Shown here piece after piece: positions 50,852-59,801 of a stretch of 64,000 nt of DNA (position 1 is its first letter; the number at the start of each line of letters is the position of its first letter). Under the pieces are notes generated by a model. It made no database searches. It saw nothing but the letters and a program-made list of their open reading frames with translations, and was not told the DNA's origin. Source of the DNA: G963667675 sp965249215. GTDB taxonomy: Bacteria; Chloroflexota; Dehalococcoidia; Lucifugimonadales; UBA3495. The translations under genes were made by a program, and so were the position numbers. The stretch covers positions 1,178,001 to 1,242,000 of the forward strand of contig CBDFLN010000002.1 in assembly GCA_965249215.1 (NCBI GenBank), in the 5' to 3' direction.

Positions 50852-51176
50852 GCCGTCCGCCGCCCAAAACAAGTACGGACGCTGGCGGACCGCACCCAAA
50901 AATGGGGCAGCGATCTAGCCTATGTCAACTGGAGCAGGGCCGCGGGATTGTTCGTCGGCCAGGGACCGCTGGTCGCCCCGGCGACCGGGGTTGGTATGAA
51001 TGGGCAGTTCTGGTATTCTGTGTCCGTGCTTTGCCCCCAGCTAGATGGTCAACTGGAGAATCCCTGTCGGCGCTCCCTAGCGCGTCCTCCGTTGGCTGAG
51101 GGCGCCGGCGTCCCAATAGCCCGTTTCCCCGGATTTGCCGGAGCAGGCCGGCGGGAGCGTACGCGAAGTCAGAACC
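50852..51176. other. intergenic stretch between ABC-2 operon and RND gene
   Basis: About 325 bp without a supported gene. Short open frames exist on both strands but show no protein-like pattern and no usable ribosome binding site. It must hold the promoter of the RND/methyltransferase genes; none is clear by eye. Confidence 0.5.
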
Positions 51177-52451
51177 ATGACCGAGACACTAGATAAGCTG
51201 AACCGGCTGGTCACCGCCCGCCCATACGTCACCATCCTCGTCCTCCTGGCCATTACCGTGCTGCTGGCCGCAGGGGTTACCCGGCGCGCCCCTCCGACCG
51301 AGGGCGCCGACGTGGCCTTCCTTCCGCCAGGTCATCCTGTCGCCGAAGCGACCAGTGACATCGGCGAATTATTCGAGGAGTCCGGTGAGATCAGCGTCGT
51401 AACGCTGGTTTTCCGCGGGGATGCGCTCACGCCCGACGGCCTATCCCAGATGTCTGCCCTTATCGCTGCAATCGAAAGTGACTCCAGCGTGCGTGAGCTG
51501 CTGGCGCGTGTCGACCCGATAATCTCCCCCTCGCATGTGCTAACTGACGTGCCCGAAATAGACGACCTTGAGTCGGTCACGCAGGAAGAGATCGACGCCG
51601 TCCTCCGCGACTACCCGGCGATTCAGGCAGCGCTGGCCGGGCTGACCGGCGCCGACGCCGACGGCTCCAAGATGGCCGTAGCCAACATCCGCTTGAGCGA
51701 TACCGGAGGCGAAAAGACTCAGGACGCCGAGCGGAGAATCCACGAGCTTGCGGTAGGCCATGACGACTTCCTGGAAGTAAGCAGCATCTCTCCCACTGTA
51801 GTCGAGGATGAATACAAGGAGGCGACGGAGTCGGGAATGGCGCCGTTGATAGGACTGGCGTTGCTGCTGTTAACGGCGCTCCTCCTGCTCTTCACCCGCG
51901 CCCTATCCGACACACTGCTGACGCTGGCGGGACTCGTTATAGCGATAATGTGGGTTGTCGGCGCGGAGGGCTGGCTCGGGCCCTCCGCTCTGGGACTGAT
52001 AGGCCCCCCCAGCTCGCTGACCGCTATGGTGCCGGTCATCATTATCAGCCTCACGGTGGGCTACGCAATCCAGGCAGTCTCTCATTACCGCGAGCAGCGG
52101 GCTGCAGGCGAGCCGGTCTTGCAAGCAGTGCGGATGGGGCTCCGCAACGTCACCATCCCGCTGATGCTGGCTGCCATCACAACTATCGTCAGCCTGCTGG
52201 CGACCCTGTTCTCGCCGATTGGAGTGATCGGCGACTTCGGCATCGTTGCCGGACTGGGCGTGGGGATGAGCCTGGTAGTGATGCTGACGCTAATACCTGC
52301 CGACCGGACTATCATCGACCGCCGGCGGGAGTCCGCGGCGCTCTGCCGCCCGCCCGCCCTATTTGAAACGCACTTCCAGGCATCGGCCAAGTGGCCCAGC
52401 GATTGGGGCACAGTGTTACCCGATGGCCGGCGCCCTACCTTGTTGCCGTGA
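51177..52451 (+). CDS. MMPL/RND-family transporter, N-terminal half
   Basis: 424 aa covering the first repeat of an RND exporter: TM1 (~residues 17-37), a large extracytoplasmic loop (~40-215), then five hydrophobic helices ending GLGVGMSLVVMLTLIPADR. This is the pattern of MMPL, HpnN and SecDF-like exporters of lipids, hopanoids or sterols. After about residue 385 the reading becomes unconserved, and the second repeat continues in a frame shifted by one base (52391 onward). Either a frameshift (natural or sequencing) splits an ~830 aa protein, or two half-transporters are made from overlapping genes. Downstream is a sterol methyltransferase homologue. Confidence 0.72.
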   Translation: MTETLDKLNRLVTARPYVTILVLLAITVLLAAGVTRRAPPTEGADVAFLPPGHPVAEATSDIGELFEESGEISVVTLVFRGDALTPDGLSQMSALIAAIESDSSVRELLARVDPIISPSHVLTDVPEIDDLESVTQEEIDAVLRDYPAIQAALAGLTGADADGSKMAVANIRLSDTGGEKTQDAERRIHELAVGHDDFLEVSSISPTVVEDEYKEATESGMAPLIGLALLLLTALLLLFTRALSDTLLTLAGLVIAIMWVVGAEGWLGPSALGLIGPPSSLTAMVPVIIISLTVGYAIQAVSHYREQRAAGEPVLQAVRMGLRNVTIPLMLAAITTIVSLLATLFSPIGVIGDFGIVAGLGVGMSLVVMLTLIPADRTIIDRRRESAALCRPPALFETHFQASAKWPSDWGTVLPDGRRPTLLP

Positions 52452-53662
52452 TCGCGGTGACTATCGGGCTGGGATTCGCCGCCACGGGGCTGAAATCGGA
52501 ACTCAGCATTAAAGACGTCCTGCCGCGCGGCGGGAGCGTTTTGGAGGATATGAACACGCTGGAAGTTGCAGTCGGCGGCTCTACTGAACTCGCCAGTGTA
52601 TTGCTGAAGGCCGAAGCAACGGAGACCCGCACGTTTCTGAATCTCCGGGACCTTACCGCGGCCTTTAACGACGAACTGCGCCGGCCCAAGGCGGCAGCGG
52701 GTCCGATCCAGTCATCGTATTACACTTACTTGACAGACTGGATTGACGACGCAGAGGAGACCGGCGACAAGTACGACCCTGAACTAGCTGCGCTATTCCA
52801 GGATGCCTCGGCAGGACTGGTGCTCGACCGGGAGTTGATGCAGGAGGTCCTAGACAAGCTTGCCGCCAGAGAGCCCGGCCTGGCGCACTCGCTGCTCAAC
52901 GATCCCCATGGAATCGATACGATGCTGCTCCAGTTCCCGGCCTACCTGGACAATCCGAAGCAGTCGAGGGCGCTGCAAGAGGACATCGAAGCGCTCTGGC
53001 GCGGCGATGACAGCGTGCTCACCGTGACCTCAGACAGTATCGTCGCGGTCGCGGTCACCGACCAAATCACCGACGGCCAGACCGCAGCCATCAGCACCAC
53101 CATTGCCGTGGCCCTGGGCATACTCGCCATCTTCTTCTGGGTAACGCTAAGGCAGCCCGCTCTGGGGTTCGTCGCCGTGGCTCCCATCGTGCTGGTGCTT
53201 ATCAGTGTATTGGGCACGATGGCTCTGCTGGATATTCCCTACACGCTCATCACGTCAATCATCACTGCGCTATCCATCGGGATCGGGGTGGACTACACCA
53301 TCCACGTCATTCACCGCTACCGTGAGGAATTCACCCGCCTGCGCAACCCGGAGAAGGCGGCGGTCCAAACCCTGGCGACTATCGGTTCCGCGCTGCTGGG
53401 CTCCGCGCTGACTACCGCGTTCGGCTTCGGAGTTCTGATAGCCTCGCCGCTCCTTGCCTCCCAGCAGTTCGGCATCACGGCCACCGTAACCATCGTTTAC
53501 TCGCTGATAGTCTCTATACTGGTGGTGCTGCCCGCGATGGTTGTTTGGGGCGCCTACCAGAACATGCGGATGCGCTCCATGGTCGAGCGTACGTGGGAAG
53601 ACCTCGACGTAGCCATCGAGGACGTGTACCGGCGTCACGAGCAAGAAGGGGAACGACCCTAA
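52391..53662 (+). CDS. MMPL/RND-family transporter, C-terminal half
   Basis: 423 aa forming the second RND repeat: a hydrophobic helix (YLVAVIAVTIGLGFAATGL), an exported loop (~35-225), then five helices with LITSIITALSIGIGVDYTIHVIHRYREE, the conserved intramembrane Asp region of MMPL proteins, and a short cytoplasmic tail. The GTG at 52391 could serve as an independent start, with a weak AGG ten bases upstream; the frame itself is closed by TGA at 52364-52366, so the junction lies between there and 52391. Overlaps the first half by 61 bp. Ends 12 bp before the sterol methyltransferase gene. Confidence 0.72.
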   Translation: MAQRLGHSVTRWPAPYLVAVIAVTIGLGFAATGLKSELSIKDVLPRGGSVLEDMNTLEVAVGGSTELASVLLKAEATETRTFLNLRDLTAAFNDELRRPKAAAGPIQSSYYTYLTDWIDDAEETGDKYDPELAALFQDASAGLVLDRELMQEVLDKLAAREPGLAHSLLNDPHGIDTMLLQFPAYLDNPKQSRALQEDIEALWRGDDSVLTVTSDSIVAVAVTDQITDGQTAAISTTIAVALGILAIFFWVTLRQPALGFVAVAPIVLVLISVLGTMALLDIPYTLITSIITALSIGIGVDYTIHVIHRYREEFTRLRNPEKAAVQTLATIGSALLGSALTTAFGFGVLIASPLLASQQFGITATVTIVYSLIVSILVVLPAMVVWGAYQNMRMRSMVERTWEDLDVAIEDVYRRHEQEGERP

Positions 53663-53674
53663 CCAAGGAGGCTT

Positions 53675-54712
53675 ATGCAATTCCGCCAACTATCCAAAGG
53701 CCTGAAGGCCTCGTACAGTGGGACGGCAGTCCACAGTCGCGTGAAACACTTCGATGAATGGATGGACAGGGCGCACGTGGAGGATGCCAACCCGGCGGGC
53801 TACGACCACACCGAAACCGTCAAGGAATACTACGACCTTTGCGGCGAGTTCATGGTGTTCGGTTGGGGCGAATCTCTCCACTTCGCGCCGCTATCGCCTC
53901 GGGAGAGCCTGGAAGACTCCAAGGTCCGGCACCAGCGGCTGATGATTGCCAAGTTGGAGTTGCGCAAGGGCATGACGGTGATCGATGTCGGTTGCGGGAT
54001 CGGCGGCCCGATGCGTACGGTCATCCGGGAGGCCGGCGTCAGGGTCGTCGGAGTCAATAGCAATGAAATCCAGTTGAAGAAGGCGAAATCGTTGAACGCC
54101 GAGGCGGGTCTAGACTCCATGGTCGACTACCTCGCGTGCAGCTTCATGGACATGGGCGCCATCGCTGACGACACGTTCGACCGGGGATACGCGATCGAAT
54201 CGACGTGCCATGCGCCAGACAAGGCGGGCGCGTTCGCCGAGATCTACCGAGTGCTGAAACCCGGAGCCCTCTTCTGGGGCCAGGAAATGTGTATGACGGA
54301 CAAGTTCGATCCCGACGACAAGCGGCACCGGGCCAAAAAAAAGGATCTGATGCGAGGCATCGCGCTCAAGGACATAGCGACTATGGGCGAGGTCAACCGG
54401 GCCCTCGAAACGGCGGGATTTCAGGTCATCGAGGCAAAGGATCGGGCTGTCGAGGAAAACGGTCCGACCACGCTGTGGTATCAGCCCATGGAAACCCGGG
54501 GCAAGCGGCTGGGCACCGCCCTGCGCAGGATTCCGCTGGGCCGCAAGGCATTCATCGCGATATCCAGCCTCCTCGAGGTGGTGGAGATGTTCCCGAAGGG
54601 ATCCGCGAAGGTCGTCGCATTGCTGGATCGTACCGCCAACGCCTATGTCGCAGGTGGCAGGGCCGGCATATTCACGCCGTTGTACTGTTTCCTGGCTCGC
54701 AAACCCCTTTAG
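53675..54712 (+). CDS. sterol C-24 methyltransferase homologue (Erg6/SMT type)
   Basis: A 345 aa AdoMet methyltransferase matching eukaryotic sterol methyltransferases along its whole length: VKEYYDLCGEFMVFGWGESLHFAP (aromatic sterol-binding region, compare YEWGWG), motif I VIDVGCGIGGPMR, YAIESTCHAPDKAGAFAEIY, RVLKPGALFWGQEMCMTDKF, HR..KK and the C-terminal sterol-methyltransferase domain ending GGRAGIFTPLYCFLARKPL. In eukaryotes it adds the C-24 side-chain methyl of ergosterol and phytosterols. ATG follows AAGGAGG. It lies 12 bp after the RND gene and converges with a GPP34-P450 gene. Substrate may be a sterol, hopanoid or other isoprenoid side chain. Confidence 0.87.
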   Translation: MQFRQLSKGLKASYSGTAVHSRVKHFDEWMDRAHVEDANPAGYDHTETVKEYYDLCGEFMVFGWGESLHFAPLSPRESLEDSKVRHQRLMIAKLELRKGMTVIDVGCGIGGPMRTVIREAGVRVVGVNSNEIQLKKAKSLNAEAGLDSMVDYLACSFMDMGAIADDTFDRGYAIESTCHAPDKAGAFAEIYRVLKPGALFWGQEMCMTDKFDPDDKRHRAKKKDLMRGIALKDIATMGEVNRALETAGFQVIEAKDRAVEENGPTTLWYQPMETRGKRLGTALRRIPLGRKAFIAISSLLEVVEMFPKGSAKVVALLDRTANAYVAGGRAGIFTPLYCFLARKPL

Positions 54713-54752
54713 GCTCTCTCCATCCCTGTCACTCCGGGGTGCCCCGGGTACG

Positions 54753-56781
54753 TTAGACGTTCAACTCGCGCCTCTGCTCGGCGACGAGGAACTTTAGCTT
54801 CGTGCTCGGTTTCATCGAGGGAATCGGGCTGAACCGGAGCTGATAGTCTGCGGGGGAAACCTCAATCGTGAAGTAATGCGCGACCATCAGCACGTTGACG
54901 GCCAGCTGTAGCCCCATCCACCGGGAGCCGAGACATGTGTGCGTACCCCGCCCGTACGGGGCATACCCAGAACTGAGATGCTCATTGCGGGGAGGCAGAT
55001 AGCGGTCGATGTCGGATTTGAAAGGCTCAGGGAAGACGTCGCTCATGTAATGCGCCGCTGATTGGGCAATGTATATCCGCGACCCAACCGGCAGCTCGTA
55101 GTCCTCGACCACACACGTGTTCATCACGTTCCGGATAGACATCGGGACGATGGGGTACATGCGCAGGCATTCCATGAGGAAGCGGTGCGTGACGTCGATT
55201 GCGGACCTGGTGAAGTTCTCGCGTTTGGGGTCGCCGCCGCCGAACAGGGCATCGGCTTCGCTCCGGATTTTGTCGTGCATCTCCGGCTGCGACACCATAG
55301 CGTAGACTGCAAAGCTAAGCGCATCGCCCAAGTACACGCTGGCGATTAGCGCTGCTGCAAGCTGAAAGCGTAGCGTCGTCTCCGGCACGAACTGCGGATC
55401 GCTGGCGTGCAGGCTGAGCCAGTCGTCCCCAAGGTTCCTCGGATAATCAGCCCGTTACGCGGGTGTATGGACGCTCTGGATCCGTTGCAGCAACGTATCC
55501 ACGGCCTTCGCCCGGCGTTTCATTCCCGGCGTGCGCCGCATGAATTTGGGCAGGATTTTCACGATGTGGGTGAGGAGTGCTCGTTCCTTGTACTTGGCCA
55601 GATCTTCAAAGATATCCTGAGAATCATCGCTGACAAAGAGCGGCGAAAGTTGCGCGTTGACCAGGTGCCTGCTCATGTCAGTCGCAGGCACGGTGTCTCC
55701 AACCGTCCACCCTGCCATATGCTTCCGAGCTTAACGGTAGAGACTGTCCAGTTGCCCTTCCAGTCTTCCGCGGGAATACGCTGGCTGCATGGCCTTGCGC
55801 AGCCGGAAATGGTCGGCGCCATCCTAAAGAAGGCAATACCCCGGAAACGCCATAGATGGCCTCGAAATCACTGAAGTAGTCCCTGGTCCGCAGGTACATG
55901 CGCCCCCGCCGGTGTACCCATTCATTCGTCTCGGGCCCGGCCAGGAAGGTCATGGGCTTGGCAAGCGGCGGGTTGATCTTGAACACCCGGCCATACTTCT
56001 CTGCTAGGTGCCCAAAGAGGGCGGGAAGGTTGCCCGAGCGCGCGTAGCGATTGAACAACAATTTGCCCAGCGATACCGTGGGTATCTTCTTGGTAATGGC
56101 GGAACGTCGAAGCAACGGACCAACGCGGTTCTGGGCGACTGCATCGGCTATGGACCGGCCGATCAGGTCCATCTTACAGATGGCTTGGATACGTTCCTCC
56201 GCCTGGTCATCCAATTGGAATATGAAGCGAAAGACATCGCACGTATTGACGAGGCAGATGATGATGACGTCTCTCGGGCCCGGAATCTCGTTGTTGAAGA
56301 TCGCCCTGCTGATGCGCGTCTTGACGAACTGGACCTCACTGCTTTCATGGCCGTTGCTGCTCTGGTCCGTCTGCCAGGCAGTGGGAGATAGCGTCCAAAA
56401 ATCGCCGTCGTGGTGCTCCAGTACCTTCAGGTCGACCAAGCGGTCCAGGGTCGAGTCAATGATGGACTCTGCTTGAGGGACGAGCCTTTCTATCCAGTAT
56501 TGGGCGTTCCGTTGAGTCGGTTCGCCTGCGATTTCCTTCAGAATGGCGTCTAGGGCAGGGTTGCCCGTTTTCGTCTGGTCCACCAGAAACAGCGATTCCA
56601 TGTCCGTATCAATGCGGGACATGAGGGATAGTTCCGCGAGCACCGCGCCCGCGACGGCGCGGTTCAGGTCCCAGCCGGGAACTTGGTAAAAGTGCCCGTT
56701 TTCCTCGCTGAGGAGCATCAGGATAAGCTCTTCGGGCAAACCCAACTGTTGAGCCGAAACACCCTTGGCAGTAGTGGCCAT
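54753..56781 (-). pseudogene. GPP34 domain fused to cytochrome P450, reading frame interrupted
   Basis: Residues ~1-210 form a GPP34 (Golgi phosphoprotein 3-like) domain: LPEELILMLLSEENGHFYQV, AVAGAVLAELSLMSRID, TGNPALDAILKEI, then WIERLV and LDRLVDLKVLEHHDG. In the same frame a P450 begins (AEKYGRVFKI, LAGPETNEWVHRRGR). Near 55824 one base too many shifts the frame; the next frame continues DGADHFRLRKAMQPAYSR and runs to 54753, but holds TAA at 55731-55733 and at 55455-55457. Conserved P450 features follow: LGDALSFAVYAM, ExxR in LMECLRMYP and the haem Cys in YGRGTHTCLG. The parts align so well that decay is recent, or errors exist in the sequence. Confidence 0.8.
55678..56781 (-). CDS. GPP34 domain plus P450 N-terminus, still-open first part
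   Basis: This 367-codon frame is the continuous 5' portion of the interrupted gene. If translated it gives a complete GPP34 domain (about 210 residues, expected to bind acidic or phosphoinositide-type lipid head groups by analogy with GOLPH3/Vps74) plus roughly 110 residues of P450 and a ~48 residue shifted tail with no conservation. The GPP34 part alone could still act as a lipid-binding protein. The start at 56781 lacks a strong ribosome binding site. GPP34 alone is common in actinobacteria; joined to a P450 it is unusual to my knowledge. Confidence 0.65.
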   Translation of the reverse strand: MATTAKGVSAQQLGLPEELILMLLSEENGHFYQVPGWDLNRAVAGAVLAELSLMSRIDTDMESLFLVDQTKTGNPALDAILKEIAGEPTQRNAQYWIERLVPQAESIIDSTLDRLVDLKVLEHHDGDFWTLSPTAWQTDQSSNGHESSEVQFVKTRISRAIFNNEIPGPRDVIIICLVNTCDVFRFIFQLDDQAEERIQAICKMDLIGRSIADAVAQNRVGPLLRRSAITKKIPTVSLGKLLFNRYARSGNLPALFGHLAEKYGRVFKINPPLAKPMTFLAGPETNEWVHRRGRMYLRTRDYFSDFEAIYGVSGVLPSLGWRRPFPAAQGHAASVFPRKTGRATGQSLPLSSEAYGRVDGWRHRACD

Positions 56782-57109
56782 CAGACCCGGTCTCAGTCCT
56801 TCATCTGGATGCCCTGACGCCGCATATCATCGCCCTGCACATGGTGGGTATAACGCTCAAGCTAGCAGAGGACAATTGCCAGGCCCGACAGATACCGGGC
56901 CTTTTGAAGCGCCAGGCGTGACTCCTGACCCAGCTGGTAGCGCTCTCCACCACCGTGCGCCCGCTCCGGCAACAATCCGTCAACGGCCTGGCTTCAATGC
57001 TTGTAGTCCTGGCGTAACTGGTGGTACAACTATCCTGGGCAAGCCGTCCAATACCGTTCGCGGCCGCACCGGCAGAGGTACGGCGGAAAAACCTCGAGGA
57101 GCAGGTTCC
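56782..57109. other. divergent intergenic region between GPP34-P450 gene and fhs
   Basis: About 330 bp. The fhs frame is open through most of it from 56765, but the translation there is Pro/Arg/Gly-rich and unlike any family, so it is treated as non-coding. It must contain the divergent promoters; I could not fix clear -35/-10 pairs. Confidence 0.5.
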
Positions 57110-58747
57110 ATGTTGCGACCGATAGGTGAGATCGCCGAGAAGTTGGGCCTGGACCCCCAGGCGCTAGTCCCGTACGGGCGTCACAAGGCCAAGGTGACGC
57201 TGGACGCCGCGGCAGGAGGCGGCAAGCGGGGCAAGCTCATCGTGGTGACTGGGATGACTCCAACCCCGGCGGGCGAGGGCAAGACGACCACGACCGTGGG
57301 GCTGACCCAGGCCTTTGGCCTCCTGGGAGTCAACGCCGTCGCTACCCTCAGAGAGCCGTCGCTGGGTCCCATTTTCGGCATTAAGGGCGGCGGCACCGGC
57401 GGCGGGCTATCGCGAGTAGAGCCGGAGGACGAGGTGAACATCCACTTCACCGGCGATGCCCACGCCGTAGCCTCGGCTCACAACCTCTTGGCCGCCCTGA
57501 CCGACAACGCCGTGCAGCGCGGGCAAGTGGCGGGAATGTCGCCGGCGGGGATCACCCTGCGCCGCGTCTCCGACATGGAAGAGCGGTCCCTCCGCCAAGT
57601 GGCCGTTGGCTTGGGCGGCGCCGGCAACGCCCCTCTCCGGGAGACCGGGTTCGACATCGTCTCGGCTTCCGAGGTGATGGCGGTCCTGGCCCTCAGCAGC
57701 AGCTTGCAAGACCTGCGGGAACGCCTGGGCCGCATCGTGGTGGGCTTCACCAACGGCGGGCAGCCAGTGACGGCGGCCGACATCGAGGGGGCCGTTGGCT
57801 CCATGATGTCGCTCCTGCGCCACGCTTTGCTGCCCAACCTGGTGCAGACGACAGAAGGACAGCCGGTCATCGTGCACACGGGGCCCTTCGGCAACATTGC
57901 CCACGGGTGCAGTTCCATCGTCGGCGACAGGTTGGCCCTTCGCTACGCCGACTACGTGCTGACCGAGGCGGGGTTCGGCGCCGACCTGGGGTTCGAGAAG
58001 TTTATGCACATCAAGACCCGTACCTCCCAGCTGCGCCCCCACGGAGCGGTAATTGTCGCGACCGTCCGAGCCCTCAAATTTCACGGCGGTGTGCGTGCAG
58101 CGCAGCTGGACATGCCCGACCCTGCTGCCGTGGAAAGGGGCATGTCCAACCTGCGCCACTTGGTGGGCGTCATCCGGTCCTTCGGACTTCCGGTGGTGGT
58201 GGCGCTGAACCTCTTCCCGACTGACACGAAACAGGAGTTGCACCTGGCCAGGCAGGGCAGCGAAGAGGCGGGCGCGACCGCGGTGGAATGCGCTCCCTTC
58301 ACCCAGGGAGGCGCAGGATGCACCGACTTGGCCGAGGCGCTCATTGCGGCGACCCGGGAGGTCCCGGAGGACGGGGTTTCTGAGATCAACTACGCCTATG
58401 AGCTGTCGGACTCGCCGGAGGACAAAGTCCTGGCGCTGGCCCGGCGGGTGTACAACGCGGCGGACGTAACCTGGAGCGCCGGCGCCCGCAGGGAGCTGCG
58501 GCGGTTCCGCGACCTGGGGTGGGGCGACTTGCCAATATGCATGGCCAAGACCCACCTGTCCATCAGCGACCGTCCGGAGCGCAAGGGACGGCCCGCAGGC
58601 TACACCTTCGAGGTGCGCGAAGTACGGGCCGCAATAGGCGCAGGGTTCATTTACCCTATCGCGGGCAACATGGTGACCATGCCCGGCCTTCCCGGCAGCC
58701 CGCGCGCGCTGGACGTGGATGCGGAAGGGTCCATTGTGGGGCTGTAG
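57110..58747 (+). CDS. fhs: formate-tetrahydrofolate ligase
   Basis: A 545 aa ATP-dependent enzyme that makes 10-formyl-tetrahydrofolate from formate. Start MLRPIGEIAEKLGLDP, the P-loop TPTPAGEGKTTTTVGLTQA, REPSLGPIFGIKGGGTGGG, the long HFTGDAHAVASAHNLLAA block, EAGFGADLGFEKF and the end FIYPIAGNMVTMPGLPG are all family features. Length is slightly under the usual 555-560. ATG at 57110 follows GAGGAGCAGG. It stands alone; it would feed formyl groups to purine and Met-tRNA formylation or a C1 pathway. Confidence 0.95.
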   Translation: MLRPIGEIAEKLGLDPQALVPYGRHKAKVTLDAAAGGGKRGKLIVVTGMTPTPAGEGKTTTTVGLTQAFGLLGVNAVATLREPSLGPIFGIKGGGTGGGLSRVEPEDEVNIHFTGDAHAVASAHNLLAALTDNAVQRGQVAGMSPAGITLRRVSDMEERSLRQVAVGLGGAGNAPLRETGFDIVSASEVMAVLALSSSLQDLRERLGRIVVGFTNGGQPVTAADIEGAVGSMMSLLRHALLPNLVQTTEGQPVIVHTGPFGNIAHGCSSIVGDRLALRYADYVLTEAGFGADLGFEKFMHIKTRTSQLRPHGAVIVATVRALKFHGGVRAAQLDMPDPAAVERGMSNLRHLVGVIRSFGLPVVVALNLFPTDTKQELHLARQGSEEAGATAVECAPFTQGGAGCTDLAEALIAATREVPEDGVSEINYAYELSDSPEDKVLALARRVYNAADVTWSAGARRELRRFRDLGWGDLPICMAKTHLSISDRPERKGRPAGYTFEVREVRAAIGAGFIYPIAGNMVTMPGLPGSPRALDVDAEGSIVGL

Positions 58748-58850
58748 CCGGGAGTCTATTGCGGTTCTTATCCGGCCCAAAGCCCCGGTCAGCCATTTAA
58801 ACTAGATGCTGTCCATCACGTTGGTAGGCCTCGGCCTATGCTGTCACCGC

Positions 58851-59801
58851 TTAGACTAAACGAAGGGTATGATGAAATATCTCGCGTGTGAAATCGTCCC
58901 ATGCGTCGTTGTCATGCAAAATGTGGTAGAGAGAGAAATCCCTAGCAACATTCATATCGTCTAGGCGTCTGCGCATCTCTGAGGTAACTACCCCGAGAAC
59001 CGCAAAGTTTCTCGCTCTGGCTGGAGTCTCGGCGAAACTCTTCTGAATCGCCCCTAGTCGTTCAAGGGCTCCAGCGGGGTCGGTGCCGCTCTTGATTTCT
59101 ACCGTAGACATGATTTGCCATCCGCCATCATCATTGAGGACTTCGAAACGGATGTCCGGCTCAGAACTGTAAACCATTCGCAGATTGTCTGCAGTTCCTA
59201 GCAAAGTTATCGTTCCCTCAACTTGAGCCGCGATCTCTTTGTTGGCAGCGAGCCAGTCAGTTAAACGTTCCTTGACGGCGGTCTCGCCCTCCTGCCCAAC
59301 TATGTTACGCAGCGCCCCGTCTTCCGTGATGCCGATGGTAGCCAAGATGTTCCGGTATCCATTTTCCAGGGTCCAATCGTCTGCCCCGGTGATTATGACC
59401 GAGACAACGGCGTTGTATGTCCGGGCCACGTTGAGACACCTCTCCGCTGTGGGCGGCTTACGGAAGGCGCCATCTTCCCACCTGTTAACCTGCCCCGCCA
59501 TTGACTGCACACGCTTGAGAGATAAGGTGGCGATTCCCCGGTAGTGCAGCGAAGTCTGCGGATGGGCTCGCAACAGGTCCGGATGGGCAAAGACCAGCTT
59601 AGGGGCAATCTGTGATTGCGCGATATAGTCCCACGCTTCCTGAGCAATCGCCAGATCCTCCAAGCGTCCAGAAAAGTCCAAGGGTGAGTCGAAGTCCTCG
59701 ATTAGTTGCCTGACGCCAACGTCGGCCCGTCGCCTGATGTTGTGCGAAATGATCAAGGCCCGTTGCCTGGCCTCCTCAAGCCGGGCTTCCCGGTCAACCA
59801 T
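58851..59801 (-). CDS. type II restriction endonuclease, XcyI family
   Basis: A 316 aa nuclease resembling XcyI/XmaI/Cfr9I, which cut CCCGGG. Family-like blocks: SQIAPKLVFAHPDLLRAHPQTSLHYRGIATLSLKRVQ in the N-terminal half and, near residue 215, the PD-(D/E)xK site SEPDIRFEVLNDDGG...STVEIKSG. Start ATG at 59801 overlaps the methyltransferase stop by 8 bp, so modification precedes restriction in translation order. The region has visibly lower GC than its neighbours, consistent with acquisition. CCCGGG does occur in the surrounding host sequence, so protection by the methylase is needed. Confidence 0.85.
   Translation of the reverse strand: MVDREARLEEARQRALIISHNIRRRADVGVRQLIEDFDSPLDFSGRLEDLAIAQEAWDYIAQSQIAPKLVFAHPDLLRAHPQTSLHYRGIATLSLKRVQSMAGQVNRWEDGAFRKPPTAERCLNVARTYNAVVSVIITGADDWTLENGYRNILATIGITEDGALRNIVGQEGETAVKERLTDWLAANKEIAAQVEGTITLLGTADNLRMVYSSEPDIRFEVLNDDGGWQIMSTVEIKSGTDPAGALERLGAIQKSFAETPARARNFAVLGVVTSEMRRRLDDMNVARDFSLYHILHDNDAWDDFTREIFHHTLRLV

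Noticed and set aside
52364..52451. Programmed -1 frameshift in the RND gene
   Set aside because: No X-XXY-YYZ slippery heptamer or evident stem-loop was seen at the junction.
55455..55733. Selenocysteine readthrough in the P450
   Set aside because: Both in-frame stops are TAA, not TGA, and a separate frameshift is also needed.
56765..57109. N-terminal extension of fhs by 115 codons
   Set aside because: The extension is Pro/Arg/Gly-rich without similarity; the ATG at 57110 has a good ribosome binding site and gives the family N-terminus.
57407..58780. 457-codon antisense ORF over fhs
   Set aside because: Shadow of the fhs coding frame; His/Arg/Gly-rich translation with no recognisable family.
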